Assembly: GCA_016714005.1 (NCBI GenBank)
Contig: JADJOA010000009.1
Coordinates: 62,001 to 126,000 of the forward strand
Source of the DNA: Bacteroidota bacterium
Lineage (GTDB): Bacteria > Bacteroidota > Bacteroidia > AKYH767-A > OLB10
Direction: 5' to 3'
Length of the DNA: 64,000 nt
In this document: positions 1-10,217 of the stretch, in pieces
Layout of the letters: each line of letters begins with the position of its first letter
Numbering within the stretch: the stretch's first letter is position 1
Position numbers and translations under genes: made by a program
Notes under the pieces: generated by a model
The model's database searches: none
Seen by the model: only the letters and a program-made list of their open reading frames with translations
What the model was told of the DNA's origin: nothing

Positions 1-1025
1 GTGGCTATATAGCTTTGAATTATGAGGTGCCTTGAGGACTCTGCAGAAATATGGTTACCAAATTCTTATCTCAAACCAATGATGCTAACTCACGGATTTA
101 CCGCTGGTTCATCTTACGTAAATCAGCAGGTATGGGGGAGATTTTAAGCTATGGCGGAATTCCTTTGTATAATAATGCCAACAACTCTCCCGGTTATCCT
201 ACCGATGTTCAGTTTGTTTTTAACATGGGCGGAGCACTGGGTGACAGTTCATGGTTAGAGGCTGGTGATGCACCAATGGTTGCTTTCCATGTTGTAGGAG
301 ATCCATTTGCTCCATATGCAAACGGAACAGTATATGTGCCAACAGCGGGTGGACCACAGGTTGTAGTAGATGTAAGCGGAAGTGGAGTGGTAGTACCTAA
401 AGCTATTCAACTTGGAAATAATGCTTGTTTTGCAAATGCAGGTTTTACCGATTCATACACCATTGCAGCAAATGCTGTTAACGGAGGCTCAGAAGGGCTT
501 TTTCCTTTTGTAACAAATCCATCCGTGCAAGCCGGCCCTTGGGAGTGGTTTGGATATGGATTAGGTGATGCATTTGCAGATTCTTCCTATTTAGTAGCTG
601 TTGCACAAGCCGGTGGCTTACCTGCTTCTTATGGCTCTACAGCCTATACTAATGGCATGGCTACCAATCCTAACATGACAAAAGCAAAGGCTTTGGCTTA
701 TATAGACACTGTTATGAACTATGTAAATCCGAGAATTGTATATTGCCTTAACTTACAAACAGGTGTAAACAGTTTGGATGCCCAGTTATCTGCTATTAAT
801 GTTTATCCTAATCCAGCCAAAAATTATTTTACAGTTAAATCATCTTATAGCAAACCTATGCTTTCTATTGATGTGGTAAGTATTTCAGGTGAAACAGTTA
901 AAAACATTACCAATGTAAATGCTTTTGAATATAAAATTCAGAAAATCGGAATGAGCAACGGAATGTACTTTGTTAAAGTTAATTATGCCGATAATTCTTC
1001 TACTCAAAAGTTGATAATTGAATAA
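1..1025 (+). CDS. Secreted alpha/beta-hydrolase-like protein (3' part) with T9SS type A sorting domain
   Basis: The gene runs off the left edge. From about 128 the frame is open to the stop. It reads PGYPTDVQFVFNMGGALGD followed by GDAPMVAFHVVGDPFAPY, the pattern of the C-terminal half of secreted Bacteroidota esterase-like proteins, where the second stretch carries the catalytic-Asp region. The last ~75 residues (INVYPNPAKNYFTVKS ... GMYFVKVNYADNSSTQKLIIE) are a T9SS type A sorting domain, which directs export across the outer membrane. The first 130 bases need two frame changes (frame 3, then frame 1 from about 31, then frame 3 again), so the apparent ATG at 51 is not a real start. The nucleophile elbow is not visible here. 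The sorting domain is certain; the hydrolase assignment is moderate and the substrate unknown. Confidence 0.7.
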
Positions 1026-1036
1026 AAACAGACTTC

Positions 1037-1087
1037 TAATAAAGTAAAAACTCCAGAGTGTTTCACTCCGGAGTTTTTACTTTATTA
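1037..1087 (+). terminator. Strong rho-independent-type hairpin after the secreted hydrolase gene
   Basis: An 18-bp perfect inverted repeat (1037-1054 with 1070-1087) is capped by a further 5-bp stem (GAGTG/CACTC) across one mismatch. The A-rich left arm and T-rich right arm make it work on either strand. It begins 12 bp after the stop codon at 1025. Confidence 0.85.
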
Positions 1088-1551
1088 ATATGTGTGAAAA
1101 ATAACTAATTTTAGTTATTTGCAGAATTAACTGAACCTATTATATTTACACGCAACAATATCAACCACAAGTTTTGCGTTAAGCAGCCATCATTAAAACG
1201 TTATGTTTATGAGGAAAACATACAATAGAATTTATTAATTCTGATTTATCATCATATCAGGCAATGGCATATTCAGTTATGGTTACCCTGCTTTGTGTTT
1301 ATTTTTTTTATGGAATCACTTGGGGTACTAAAGCCTGATTTGATTAATCCATTTATTCTAATTTGATCTTTAGAGTCAATAATTCTCCTACCCTTATTTT
1401 GTTAGCAAATTCTGTTGCATAAATTTTATTGGCAGTATCATTATTTTATTTTCGCGCTTGCTAAAATTAAAGTGTTTTCAGTGTAACAAACTGAATAGTT
1501 GTTTAACAATTTAAAATTTTCTTATCGATTACTATTTAACAAACACAACCA
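1088..1551. other. Intergenic stretch without a recognisable gene
   Basis: This 464-bp AT-rich stretch lies between the terminator and sucC. I find no ORF with protein-like features in any frame. A TATTTTCG box at 1447-1454 resembles the Bacteroidota -7 promoter element and could serve sucC about 100 bp downstream, but no convincing -33 TTTG box sits at the right distance. Confidence 0.5.
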
Positions 1552-2738
1552 ATGAATATACACGAATACCAGGAAAATCTATATTAAAAAACTACGGGAG
1601 CTATACAAGAGGCATGGTTGCCGACACTTCCGATGAGGCTGTAGCAGCAGCCAAAGAACTTCAAAAGCAAACCGGAACAGGATGGTGGGTTGTAAAAGCC
1701 CAGATTCATGCCGGAGGGAGAGGTAAAGGCGGTGGAGTAAAACTTGCAAAAACCTTAGATAAGGTTAAAGAAAAAGCAGGTGCTATTATTGGTATGCAAT
1801 TAATAACTCCTCAAACCGGTCCTCAGGGAAAAAAAGTAAACAAGGTTTTAATTGCACAGGATGTTTATTACCCAGGACCAAACAAAACTGCCGAATTTTA
1901 TATGAGTGTGTTGCTTAACCGGCAAACCGGTAGAAATATTATAATGTATTCAACCGAAGGAGGCATGGATATAGAGGAAGTTGCAGCGCACACTCCCGAA
2001 AAAATATTCAAAGAAGAGGTAGACCCCAAGGTGGGGTTGCAAGGATTTCAGACGCGTAAAATCGCTTTTAATCTGGGATTAAGTGGAAATGCTTTTAAAG
2101 AGATGACAAAATTTGTTGCGGCACTTTACGCAGCTTACATCAACAGCGACTCATCAATGTTTGAAATAAACCCTGTGCTTAAAACCAGTGATGATAAAAT
2201 TATAGCTGTTGATGCTAAAGTTAATTTGGACGATAACGCGCTTTTCCGCCATGCTGATTATGCAGCCATGCGCGATAAAACAGAAGAAGACCCTACGGAA
2301 GTTGAAGCAAGCGAGCACGATTTGAACTATGTGAAATTAGATGGCAATGTTGGTTGTATGGTAAATGGTGCGGGACTTGCAATGGCAACAATGGATATTA
2401 TAAAACTTGCAGGTGGCGAACCAGCTAACTTTTTAGATGTTGGCGGTACAGCCAATGCCGCCAGAGTTGAAAAAGCTTTCCGTATTATTTTAAAAGACCC
2501 TAATGTTAAAGCCATTCTGGTAAATATTTTTGGGGGTATAGTTAGATGCGACAGAGTTGCACAAGGCATAGTGGATGCATATAAAAGTATTGGCGAAATT
2601 CCTGTACCAATTATTGTTCGCTTGCAAGGAACAAATGCTGATGAGGCAAAAAAAATTATTGATCAATCTGGTTTAAAAGTTTTCTCTGCTATCTTGTTAA
2701 AAGAAGCGGCTGATTTGGTTGCAAAAGTTATTAAGTAA
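1552..2738 (+). CDS. sucC: Succinyl-CoA ligase (ADP-forming) beta subunit
   Basis: This is the beta subunit of succinyl-CoA synthetase, which interconverts succinyl-CoA and succinate with nucleotide phosphorylation in the TCA cycle. The N-terminus MNIHEYQ starts at the ATG at 1552, and the ATP-grasp domain follows (HAGGRGKGGGVKLAKT), with FEINPVLKTSDDKIIAVDAK for metal/nucleotide binding. The C-terminal CoA-ligase domain shows NFLDVGGTANAARVEKAF and NIFGGIVRCDRVAQGI. The length of about 395 codons matches the family. The first 60 bases carry at least two deletions (QGKSILKNYG appears only after restoring a G near 1573, and the following codons are shifted again), so the uninterrupted frame starts at 1614. 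An essential-type gene with intact motifs makes sequence error the likely cause. The alpha subunit gene is not adjacent. Confidence 0.93.
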
Positions 2739-2802
2739 AAAAATAAATTCGAGTATTAAGGTAAATATGGTATTTAGGTACTTGATATTTAATAGCCTAA
2801 AC

Positions 2803-2838
2803 CCTTTAATTTCCATAATTCCTTTAATTTCCATAATT
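2803..2838. repeat. 18-bp exact tandem duplication
   Basis: The unit CCTTTAATTTCCATAATT occurs twice head to tail in the sucC-agmatinase gap, followed by a partial third copy. It looks like simple slippage; no function is apparent. Confidence 0.8.
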
Positions 2839-2864
2839 CCCTTAATAACCAACCCCCAACACAA

Positions 2865-3749
2865 ATGAAATCTCTTCCAACAAAATAACTTTCTCGGAAT
2901 TGACGAAAAGGAATTCTATGATTACAAAACTTCTAAATATGTAATTCAATCGGTTCCCTATGAACACACCTCATCTTACCTTGCAGGGTCTGATAAGGGA
3001 CCAAAAGCAATAATTGCAGCATCTCAGTTTGTAGAGTTGTATGATGAGGAGTTGGCTACAGAAACTTATCGCAATTGCGGAATTGCAACATTGCCTTCCG
3101 TTAAGTTTTCAAAAAAGATGTGGATGAGCGTGCAGTTGCACTTATAGAAAAGGAAACTACAAAATTAATTAACGATAAAAAATACGTTGTATCATTGGGG
3201 GCTGAACATACTGTTACCTTTGGTTTTGTTAGGGCCTTTGCAAAAAAATATAAAAACTTAACTGTTGTACAAATAGATGCTCACAGCGATTTACGGGAAA
3301 GCTACTCTAATAACAAATACTCTCATGCAAGTGTAATGAAGCGTGTGTACGATATGGGAGTAAACTTAGTACAGGTAGGTATTCGCGCACAATGTATTGA
3401 AGAAGCACAACTGATTAAGTCTTCCAAAAAAATAAACACTTATTACGCGCATCAAATTCGTAAAGATGTAAAGTGGGCTGATAAAGCTATTACCAACTGT
3501 ACAGAAAATGTGTATCTTACTATTGATGCTGATGGTTTCGACCCAAGTATAATGCCAGCTGTTGGAACTGCTGAACCAAACGGTTTATTTTGTAACGAAA
3601 CGCTTAGCTTTTTAAAGAAGTTAATTCAGAAAAAAAATGTAGTTGGTTTTGATATTGTTGAATGTGCCCCCTACAAGGGTAGTATTTTAAGTGAATATAC
3701 GCTTGCAAAATTAGCTTACCGTATTATAGGATATTTAGAAAGCAAATAA
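2865..3749 (+). CDS. speB: Agmatinase / arginase-family ureohydrolase
   Basis: This is a binuclear-manganese ureohydrolase of the arginase/agmatinase superfamily, probably hydrolysing agmatine to putrescine and urea. Visible signatures are SVPYEHTSSYLAGSDKGPKA near the N-terminus, the metal ligands in LGAEHTVTFG and QIDAHSDLRESY (DAHxD), and TIDADGFDPSIMPAVGTAEP (DxDxxDP). The total length is about 295 codons, normal for agmatinase. The frame is broken twice: after MKSLPTK near 2885, and in the A-run near 3113, where KFSKKD is interrupted. GAEHT replaces the commoner GGDHS. Formimidoylglutamase or another family member cannot be excluded, but agmatinase is the best fit. It lies 126 bp after sucC on the same strand. 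Confidence 0.85.
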
Positions 3750-3873
3750 TAGAGTATGGTAGTAATTGTATAATTAGTTGAAGCGATAATTTGTTGGTTA
3801 AATCAATTTTAATCACTCAGTTCTATTTTTCAACTTGCTTCAACTATTTAAATCTCTTAATTATTTTTTCCCT

Positions 3874-4365
3874 TTAACCGTAATGCTTTTTCAAGCCATC
3901 AACCACAACTGCCACTGCGGGACAAATTACTGCATTGTTGTAAGTTATTTTTAATTTCTGAAGTATGTTGCGCTGCTGTGTGTGCGGAAAATTCCGGCAT
4001 GCATTTGGACGCGCATCATACACACTGCAACAATTATCAGCCATTAAAAAAGGGCAAGGCATAGTTTTAAAAACGTAATCGTTATCCTCATCAATGCGCA
4101 AATACTTTTCTGCGAAAACTGCCGGGCGCATTTTATTTTCTGTTGCAAGGCGTTCAATGTCCTTATCTAAGCAGCAATGGTCCTATAGTGCGGCAGCAGT
4201 TGGCGCATTACAAGCAATCTATATTTTCAAATGCCTTATCATGCAATTGATGGGTTACTGCGTCTAAATCTTTAGGAGCTTTAGCTTTTAGCTTATCCAA
4301 AAACTTTTTGGTTTCCTTTTGCCTTTTTGAGCTTGTTCAAGAATAGACTTGTAACCCGAATTCAT
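3874..4365 (-). CDS. YkgJ-family cysteine-cluster (putative zinc/iron-chelating) protein
   Basis: The clear C-terminal part (3874-4131) has PCPFLMADNCCSVYDARPNACRNFP, the Cys pattern of YkgJ/CxxCxxCC proteins thought to bind zinc or an iron-sulfur centre. The N-terminal part is readable only across changes of frame: MNSGYKSILEQAQKGK from the ATG at 4365, then ETKKFLDKLKAKAPKDLDAV, then CANCCRTIGPLLL. An in-frame TAA at 4208-4210 sits just before CANCC, where the family normally has an ordinary residue. At least two indels plus that stop make this an error-prone stretch or a decaying gene. It is divergent from the downstream OmpA protein; the biochemical role of the family is unknown. Confidence 0.75.
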
Positions 4366-4454
4366 TGCCTACAAAGATATTTAATATCATTTTTCATCAA
4401 CTTAAAACCTTTATAAATAACTGCCGTATAACCGATATAAAATTTTTACAAGTC

Positions 4455-6434
4455 ATGTATAGATTGATAAAACAGATTTCGCTTTTATGCGTAGCAGCTT
4501 TACTTAGTGTTACAGTTTTTGCTGGTGATGTTCCTTTCAGTAAAGGGAAATTTAAAGGTAAAGAAAAAGAGTTTGACGAAGCCTTTAAAGACTATGAAAA
4601 GGGTTTGAAAAAATTCAGAGAGAGTCCCCCGGTTTATGACGAAGCTTTACCATTGCTCTCTAAAGCACATGCGTTTAATCCTGACAATGCCGACCTCAAT
4701 TGTAAGATTGGTATTTGTTTGATGAACAGCGGTGAGAAGTATAAAGCCCTGCCTTATTTTGAAAAAGCGTATGAATTGAAAGAAACCGTTAATGCAAAAA
4801 TTTGGTTTTATTTAGGTAGTGCTTATCAGGTAAACAACGAAATAAAAACCGCTACTGAGTTTTACAATAAATATTTGGCGCTTGTACAGAAAAATAAAAA
4901 CGACAGGGAAATAAACATCACTAAAAGAAAACTCACCGAATGTGCTTTGGGCGATAGCATGATGACAAACCCTGCACGTGTAAAGGTAGTAAACCTTGGT
5001 GCCAACGTAAACAGTAAGTACCCTGAATATTCTCCGCGCATTACGGCTGACCAATCACAAATATTTTTTACATCGCGAAGGCAGGACACGTACGGTGGGC
5101 AAAAAGATAAAGCAGGCTCATATTACGAAGACATTTACACAAGCGAGTTCAAGAACGGTGAGTGGCAGCCCTGCAAAAATTTAGGATCTGATTTAAACAG
5201 TAAAACGCATGATGCAACGGCAGGCTTATCCGCTGATGGACAAAAGCTGTTTGTGTTTAAGGGCGATGTAGGTCATGGAGATATTTTAATGGCCACAAAG
5301 GGTAAACGCGGATGGGGAAATCCTAAATCGCCCGGCAAAACAATTAACACAGACTTTCACGAATCCTCCGCCAGTTTAAGTGCCGATGGTCAAACATTAT
5401 TTTTTGTAAGTAACCGAGATGGCGGAGCAGGTGGCAGAGATATTTATTTCAGCAAATGGAACCGTAAGAAAAAAGAATGGGATGCTCCTGCCAATATTGG
5501 CTCGCCTATTAATTCAAGTGCCGATGAGGAGGGTGTTTGGATTCATCCCGATGGAAAAACTTTATACTTCAGTTCGCGAGGAGAAGGTACAATGGGCGGA
5601 TTTGATATTTTCTTCAGCCGTAAAGAAGATGGTAAATGGACCAAGCCCGCTAATATTGGTTACCCCATTAATAGTGCAGATGATGATGTATTTATGGAAA
5701 TGAGTGCCGATGGTCAAACCATTTATTTTACATCTATTAAAAAAGACGGTTTTGGAGATAAAGATATTTATGCCGCTACGTATTTACCTGATGAAAAGAA
5801 ACCTAAAGTAAAGGTATCCTTATTTAAAGGACATGTGTTTGATGCAGAAACAAAACAACCAATAGAAGCATCATTAGAGTTGGTTGATTTAACGCAAAAT
5901 GAACCCGTGGGTACATTTGGTACCGATGCCAACTCGGGTAAATTTTTGGTTACTCTGCCGGGCGGGCGCAACTACGGTGCCGTATTTCAGGCAGATGGTT
6001 ATATGTTTGAGTCTGATAATTTTAATATTTCAGATACGGCTGATTATAATGAGTATGCCAAGGATGTTTACCTGAAACCTGTTAAGGTGGGTACGTCTAT
6101 TGTATTGAACAATATCTTTTTTGAAACAGCCAAGTGGGATTTAAAGAAAGAATCAACCGATGAGTTACAACGTTTGGTTGGCTTTATGACATCAAACCCA
6201 AAAATGAAAATTGAAATAAGCGGGCATACCGATAACGTTGGTAAAGATGATTACAACCAAAAGCTTTCGGAAAACAGAAGTAAATCTGTAGCTGATTATA
6301 TTGTGAGCAAAGGAATACTGGCAGACCGCGTGGTGTTTAAAGGTTATGGCGAGGCAAAGCCAGTTTCAACTAATGATACGCCCGAAGGAAGAACCTTAAA
6401 CCGTAGAACTGAGTTTATGATTTTGGGAAACTAA
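4455..6434 (+). CDS. TPR / PD40 beta-propeller / OmpA-family outer-membrane protein (PorE-like architecture)
   Basis: This 659-residue envelope protein is intact. I chose the ATG at 4455 because MYRLIKQISLLCVAALLSV starts a clear signal peptide; the longer frame from 4365 overlaps the divergent gene. The order is: TPR region (about 40-150), PD40/WD40-type blades (about 190-440, for example LSADGQTLFFVSNRDGG and IHPDGKTLYFSSRGEG), a carboxypeptidase-regulatory-like domain (about 455-535), and an OmpA C-terminal domain (about 545-659) with ISGHTDNVGKDDYNQKLSEN for peptidoglycan binding. This domain order is that of PorE, a T9SS-associated protein thought to tie the secretion machinery to peptidoglycan. 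Bacteroidota carry several paralogues, so PorE identity is inferred from architecture only. Confidence 0.88.
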   Translation: MYRLIKQISLLCVAALLSVTVFAGDVPFSKGKFKGKEKEFDEAFKDYEKGLKKFRESPPVYDEALPLLSKAHAFNPDNADLNCKIGICLMNSGEKYKALPYFEKAYELKETVNAKIWFYLGSAYQVNNEIKTATEFYNKYLALVQKNKNDREINITKRKLTECALGDSMMTNPARVKVVNLGANVNSKYPEYSPRITADQSQIFFTSRRQDTYGGQKDKAGSYYEDIYTSEFKNGEWQPCKNLGSDLNSKTHDATAGLSADGQKLFVFKGDVGHGDILMATKGKRGWGNPKSPGKTINTDFHESSASLSADGQTLFFVSNRDGGAGGRDIYFSKWNRKKKEWDAPANIGSPINSSADEEGVWIHPDGKTLYFSSRGEGTMGGFDIFFSRKEDGKWTKPANIGYPINSADDDVFMEMSADGQTIYFTSIKKDGFGDKDIYAATYLPDEKKPKVKVSLFKGHVFDAETKQPIEASLELVDLTQNEPVGTFGTDANSGKFLVTLPGGRNYGAVFQADGYMFESDNFNISDTADYNEYAKDVYLKPVKVGTSIVLNNIFFETAKWDLKKESTDELQRLVGFMTSNPKMKIEISGHTDNVGKDDYNQKLSENRSKSVADYIVSKGILADRVVFKGYGEAKPVSTNDTPEGRTLNRRTEFMILGN

Positions 6435-6453
6435 TTTTCGTTTATAATTTTAT

Positions 6454-6487
6454 AAAAGCGGAGTAAAATTTTACTGCGCTTTTTTTT
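6454..6487 (+). terminator. Rho-independent terminator after the OmpA-family gene
   Basis: A 15-bp stem (6454-6468 with 6469-6483, one mismatch) is followed by a run of T. It lies 20 bp after the stop codon at 6434. Confidence 0.85.
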
Positions 6488-6528
6488 ATTTTTATTGTCG
6501 GAGTTAAACCATACACACTCACGCACAA

Positions 6529-7301
6529 ATGCTCAACTCGCGATCAATTGAACAGGTACATTACGCTTGAAGATATACCACAACGAATTATTTCAATTGT
6601 TCCTTCACAAACAGAGTTATTGTATGATTTGGGGTTATTTGAACAGGTGGTGGGTATTACCAAATATTGCGTTTATCCGGCAGAATGGTTGTTAAGTAAA
6701 CCTCATGTAGGTGGCACCAAAACCTTAAGCATTAAAAAAATAAGACAACTCCAGCCCGATTTAATTCTTGCCAATAAAGAGGAAAACACTCAAGCATTAA
6801 TTGAAACGCTTGAAAAAGATTTTGCAGTGTGGGTAAGTGACGTAACTTGATTTAAACGATGCTCTTGATATGATACTTGAGTTGGGTAAAATTACCGCTA
6901 CTACCCACAAGGCGCAGCAATTAGCTACATGCATTACGCAATCTTTTAATCAATTAGAAAAACAAACATCAGCCATTAAAGAGCCCTGGGCGAGCTGCTT
7001 ACTTAATTTGGCGTAAACCTATATGGTTGCCGCAGCCAACACGTTTGTAAATGACATGATGCAGCGTTGCGGTTTAATAAATGTGTTTGCCAATAAGCAA
7101 CGCTACCCCGAAGTATCAGACAATGACCTCCGGCAAGCAAAGCCAGACATTATTTTATTGAGCAGCGAACCATTTCCTTTCCGCCAAAAACACATTGAAG
7201 AATTTAAAATGATTTGTCCATGGGCTAAGGTGCTGTTGGTAAATGGCGAATTTTTTGCGTGGTATGGCTCAAGGCTAAAAATGGCACCCGGTTATTTTTA
7301 G
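6529..7301 (+). CDS. Helical-backbone metal-receptor (BtuF/FepB-like periplasmic-binding fold) protein, frameshifted
   Basis: The N-terminal segment reads DQLNRYITLEDIPQRIISIV, then PSQTELLYDLGL and GITKYCVYPAEWL, typical of ABC-type cobalamin/Fe3+-siderophore binding-protein homologues. The middle, readable after shifts near 6847 and 6985, gives ALDMILELGKITATTH and AYLIWRKPYMVAA; the last part (7023-7301) gives FVNDMMQRCGLINVF and ends normally. A start at the ATG at 6529 fits if one more indel lies before 6548. No signal peptide is visible, and cytoplasmic homologues of this type are common in Bacteroidota. No permease or ATPase genes are adjacent, so the ligand and role are unknown. At least three indels are needed; sequence error is likely. 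Confidence 0.75.
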
Positions 7302-7378
7302 AAATGATGAATAGCGAGTATTAAATAGAGATTACTAATGTATGTGTGAAGCCAAAATTTTCGCAATCACAGAAATGT

Positions 7379-7986
7379 TTAGCTATCAATAATTTCTTTT
7401 GACTTTTGACCTTTGTCTCTTAAGTCTTTAAAATACCGGCACCACTCCTTTAATTCACACTCAAAACACTTAGGTGAACGTGCGGTACATACATAGCGCC
7501 CATGCAGTATTAGCCAATGATGAGCAATGTGCACCTTTTCTTCTGGTATATACTTTACCAATTGCTTTTCGGCTGCCAATGGTGTTTTTGCATTGATGGT
7601 TAATCCTATACGGGCTGCTACTCTAAAAACATGAGTATCTACAGCCATTGCAGATTTGTTATAAACAACACTGGCAATAACATTAGCTGTTTGCGCCCCA
7701 CACCCGGCAATGTTTGTAATTGTTCTATTTCAGATGGCACTACACCGTTAAAATCTGTTATTAGTTTTGCGCCATCCCGATTAAATGTTTGGCTTTATTG
7801 TTTGGGTAGCTTATGCTTTTTATGTAAGGAAAACTTCTTCAGGAATGGTATCGGTAGCGCTTTGGCATCTGGAAACTTTCTAAACAATGCAGGCGTGGTT
7901 TCGTTAACGCGTTTATCTGTACACTGCGCGCTTAGGATGACAGCTACCAGCAACTCATAAGGGTTGTTGTATTTTAATTTTTTGAG
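7379..7986 (-). CDS. nth: Endonuclease III, N-terminus missing, frameshifted
   Basis: This is a DNA glycosylase/AP lyase for oxidised pyrimidines (base-excision repair). From the N-terminal side it reads NPYELLVAVILSAQCTDKRV, then (after a frame change near 7845) EEVFPYIKSISYPNNKAKHL, LQTLPGVG, and MAVDTHVFRVAARIG, which contains the catalytic Asp. The C-terminal iron-sulfur cluster ligands are in CTARSPKCFECELKEWC (C-x6-C-x2-C-x5-C spacing). The helix-hairpin-helix region around LPGVG needs a second shift near 7698. The usual ~25 residues before NPYELL are absent: the frame runs into a stop just upstream and overlaps the end of the DUF3817 gene. See the finding on this junction. Confidence 0.88.
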
Positions 7987-8181
7987 CCTGCATGGCTTTT
8001 AACAACGCAAGCACATACCATATAAAAAGCAACCCGTGTATCCATCCCACATATTTAACGGCAAGCGGCATATTGGCAAAATACTTTAATGGCATTGCCA
8101 CAAACAATAATATTATGTAAGACCATCCTTCTATAAATCCGGCTAATCGCAATCTTCCTATTGGTTTATTTGAAAGTTCAT
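7955..8181 (-). CDS. DUF3817 membrane protein, C-terminus missing
   Basis: This is a small integral membrane protein with the DUF3817 pattern IGRLRLAGFIEGWSYIILLF, AMPLKYFANMPLAVKYVGW and IHGLLFIWYVLALL. The start is probably the ATG at 8181 (MNFQINQ); one indel separates it from IGRLRL. Homologues continue for about 30-35 residues with another hydrophobic segment, but here the frame ends shortly after LLKAMQAQKIKIQQPL. Because the overlapping nth gene lacks its N-terminus at the same place, a deletion of 100-200 bp in the assembly or genome is the simplest explanation. Function is unknown. Confidence 0.7.
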
Positions 8182-8232
8182 TGCAGTAATAATGTGTGTT
8201 TAAAACAAAAAATATTTGCCTAATAATTCCCT

Positions 8233-8253
8233 ATTAATTAATTAATTAATTAA
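8233..8253. repeat. TTAA tetranucleotide repeat
   Basis: About five ATTA/TTAA units lie in the gap between the DUF3817 gene and the end of the cleaved-adhesin gene. This simple-sequence tract is prone to length change; no function is visible. Confidence 0.8.
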
Positions 8254-8308
8254 ATAACATAACAACCGCAAAGCATAAGCAAAGTAACAAATAAACAAGT
8301 GCTCTCCC

Positions 8309-10181
8309 CTACTCTTTTACTAGTTTAATGTGCGCAATATTACTCCCGCTTTCAATCTTTACAAAATAAATTCCAGAAGCATAACGACTTAATTCTAAAT
8401 TGAAATTCAGTTCCTGTTCGCCATAAGTTTTTACTTCAGTTGAAACCACTACCTCACCTAGACTATTAACTAAAGATATTACATTCTTTTGTTCAACAGT
8501 GTAAAATTTAATAAGAGTACTTTCAGTTGCAGGATTTGGAAATGCTGTAACAGGCTTACCGTTTAATAACTGCAGATCATTAACAGACACTACGGTTATG
8601 GTTTGCGTTATAACATCGGTGCATAGTCCGTTACTTACTGTTAAAGTAACAGTGTAAGTTCCATTAGCAGCGTAAGTATGTACAGGATTTTGAATAGTAT
8701 CTGTATTGCCATCCCCAAAATTCCAGAGCCACGATGTAGGCGCTCCTGTAGATGCATCAGTAAATGTATAAGTAAGATTGTTTTGTGTAAATGTAAATGC
8801 ACCTGCAGGTGATGGATTAACTACAATAAAAACCGTATCGCGTCCAGTGCAACCTGTTTGGTTGTTAGTAGCATATACAATGTATGCTGTACTTGTTATT
8901 GGAAATACAGTTTGTTGTGCACCTGTTAAAGAGCCTGGTTGCCATTGATATTGAATTCCAAATCCGGGTCCTTGTATAAAAGCATTTAGATTGGTGCTGC
9001 TACCTTCGCAAATAGTATCATTGTTAGTAGTACCATTTACGATAGGTGAGTTGGTAACATTAAACGTAACACTTGCTGAGCCTGAACATCCTAAAGAATC
9101 GTATCCGGTAATGGGTATAGGTTGAAGTAAAAGCTGGAGTTATTTCTGCAGAATCACCGGCAGCATTGGTGGTTACAGACGGATTCCATAAATAAGTTAA
9201 CGCTCCGATTGCAGCCACCAAAACGGGAGGAGATTGTGTGCAATAATTAACCGTTGATCCTACATTTAAAGTAACAACAGGAACAGGGCTTGTGCTAACT
9301 TCTACGAGTGTAGCCGAACTGCTGTCTGTAACGCTTCCAGCACTACAATTTACTATGCACCTAAACCAATTATTGGAAGATATAGTACCCGAACTCACTG
9401 ATGCAGCATTTGCTCCAAAATCCATCCAGGGACCTACGCTGTCAACAGCACTCTGCCACTGAAAGGTTAAACCACCTCCCGTTAGTCCGCTGCCGGTAAG
9501 CGACAAATTAACACTGCCGCTGCCTCCACAAATTAACGAATCGGTTGCCGCAACACCACCCGCAACAGGCGCTGAACATGCAGTCGGATATTCTGTCCAT
9601 TGCACATCATCCACAAATACATGACCTCCACCCCACGCTGTACCGCGCAGTAAAACATAATTGGTATCGGTATTAAAAGTTGCCGGAATATTAAAAGTAT
9701 AGTTATACCAACCGTTAGCAAGTTCATTTACAGGCAATAAAAAAAAGCGGCTTCGTGCCACTCCGCCTATACGCACTGCGTTGGTAAGAGAGTTGGTGTT
9801 GTTAACAAAAATGGTAACACTGTCACCTGCGGTAGAACTGTTATCTCTGTAAACCCATAAACTGAAAGTTGCTTGCGAACCGGCAGAGCCAATAAGGTTT
9901 ATTACAGGTGTTGTTAATACTTCCTGATCTCCCGGTTGAGCATTAAATGATGAGAAGCGTGCCATTGCTGCGCCACTATGTGGAGTGCATACAGGATTGG
10001 TTCCTGTTGTTCTTCTCACCCATAAACTTCCACCGGGTCCGATGGTTGTTGCATCCCATCCTGCGGGTGGAAATGTAACGCCATCAAAACTTTCGCTTTG
10101 TATTATTTGGCTAAAAGAAAACATTGTTTCAAAAGTTATTACCATGCTTAATGCAATAGTTTTTACAATACCCTTTTTCAT
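8309..10181 (-). CDS. Cleaved-adhesin / choice-of-anchor-type secreted protein with PKD domain and T9SS type A sorting domain
   Basis: The product is about 624 residues. The N-terminal signal peptide is MKKGIVKTIALSMVITFET. A lectin-like jelly-roll module of the cleaved-adhesin/choice-of-anchor kind follows (SESFDGVTFPPAGWDA, FSLWVYRDNSSTAGDSV, HVFVDDVQWTEYP). Ig-like repeats come next, then a PKD domain (TSWLWNFGDGNTDTIQNP) and a type A sorting domain (VTAFPNPATESTLIKFY to the C-terminus). One extra base near 9112 splits the frame: ITPAFTSTYT in the first frame continues as ITGYDSLGCSGSAS in the second. The gene lies 36 bp downstream of the giant type B adhesin on the same strand, so the two are probably co-transcribed. 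It is probably a cell-surface or secreted adhesin; the ligand is unknown. Confidence 0.85.
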
Positions 10182-10217
10182 ATTTGAATTGTTGTTTTGT
10201 AGTTGTTTTAAAAAAAA

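Noticed and set aside
1088..1551. Possible short minus-strand ORF near 1380-1460 (ANKIYATEFANKIRVGEL)
   Set aside because: It is under 30 codons, has no start or ribosome site, and no recognisable similarity; treated as chance.
2327..2569. Minus-strand ORF inside sucC
   Set aside because: It overlaps a clearly conserved coding region in antisense and has no support of its own.
4365..4454. Upstream start extending the OmpA-family protein by 30 residues
   Set aside because: The extension overlaps the divergent YkgJ-like gene and precedes a perfect signal peptide that starts at 4455.
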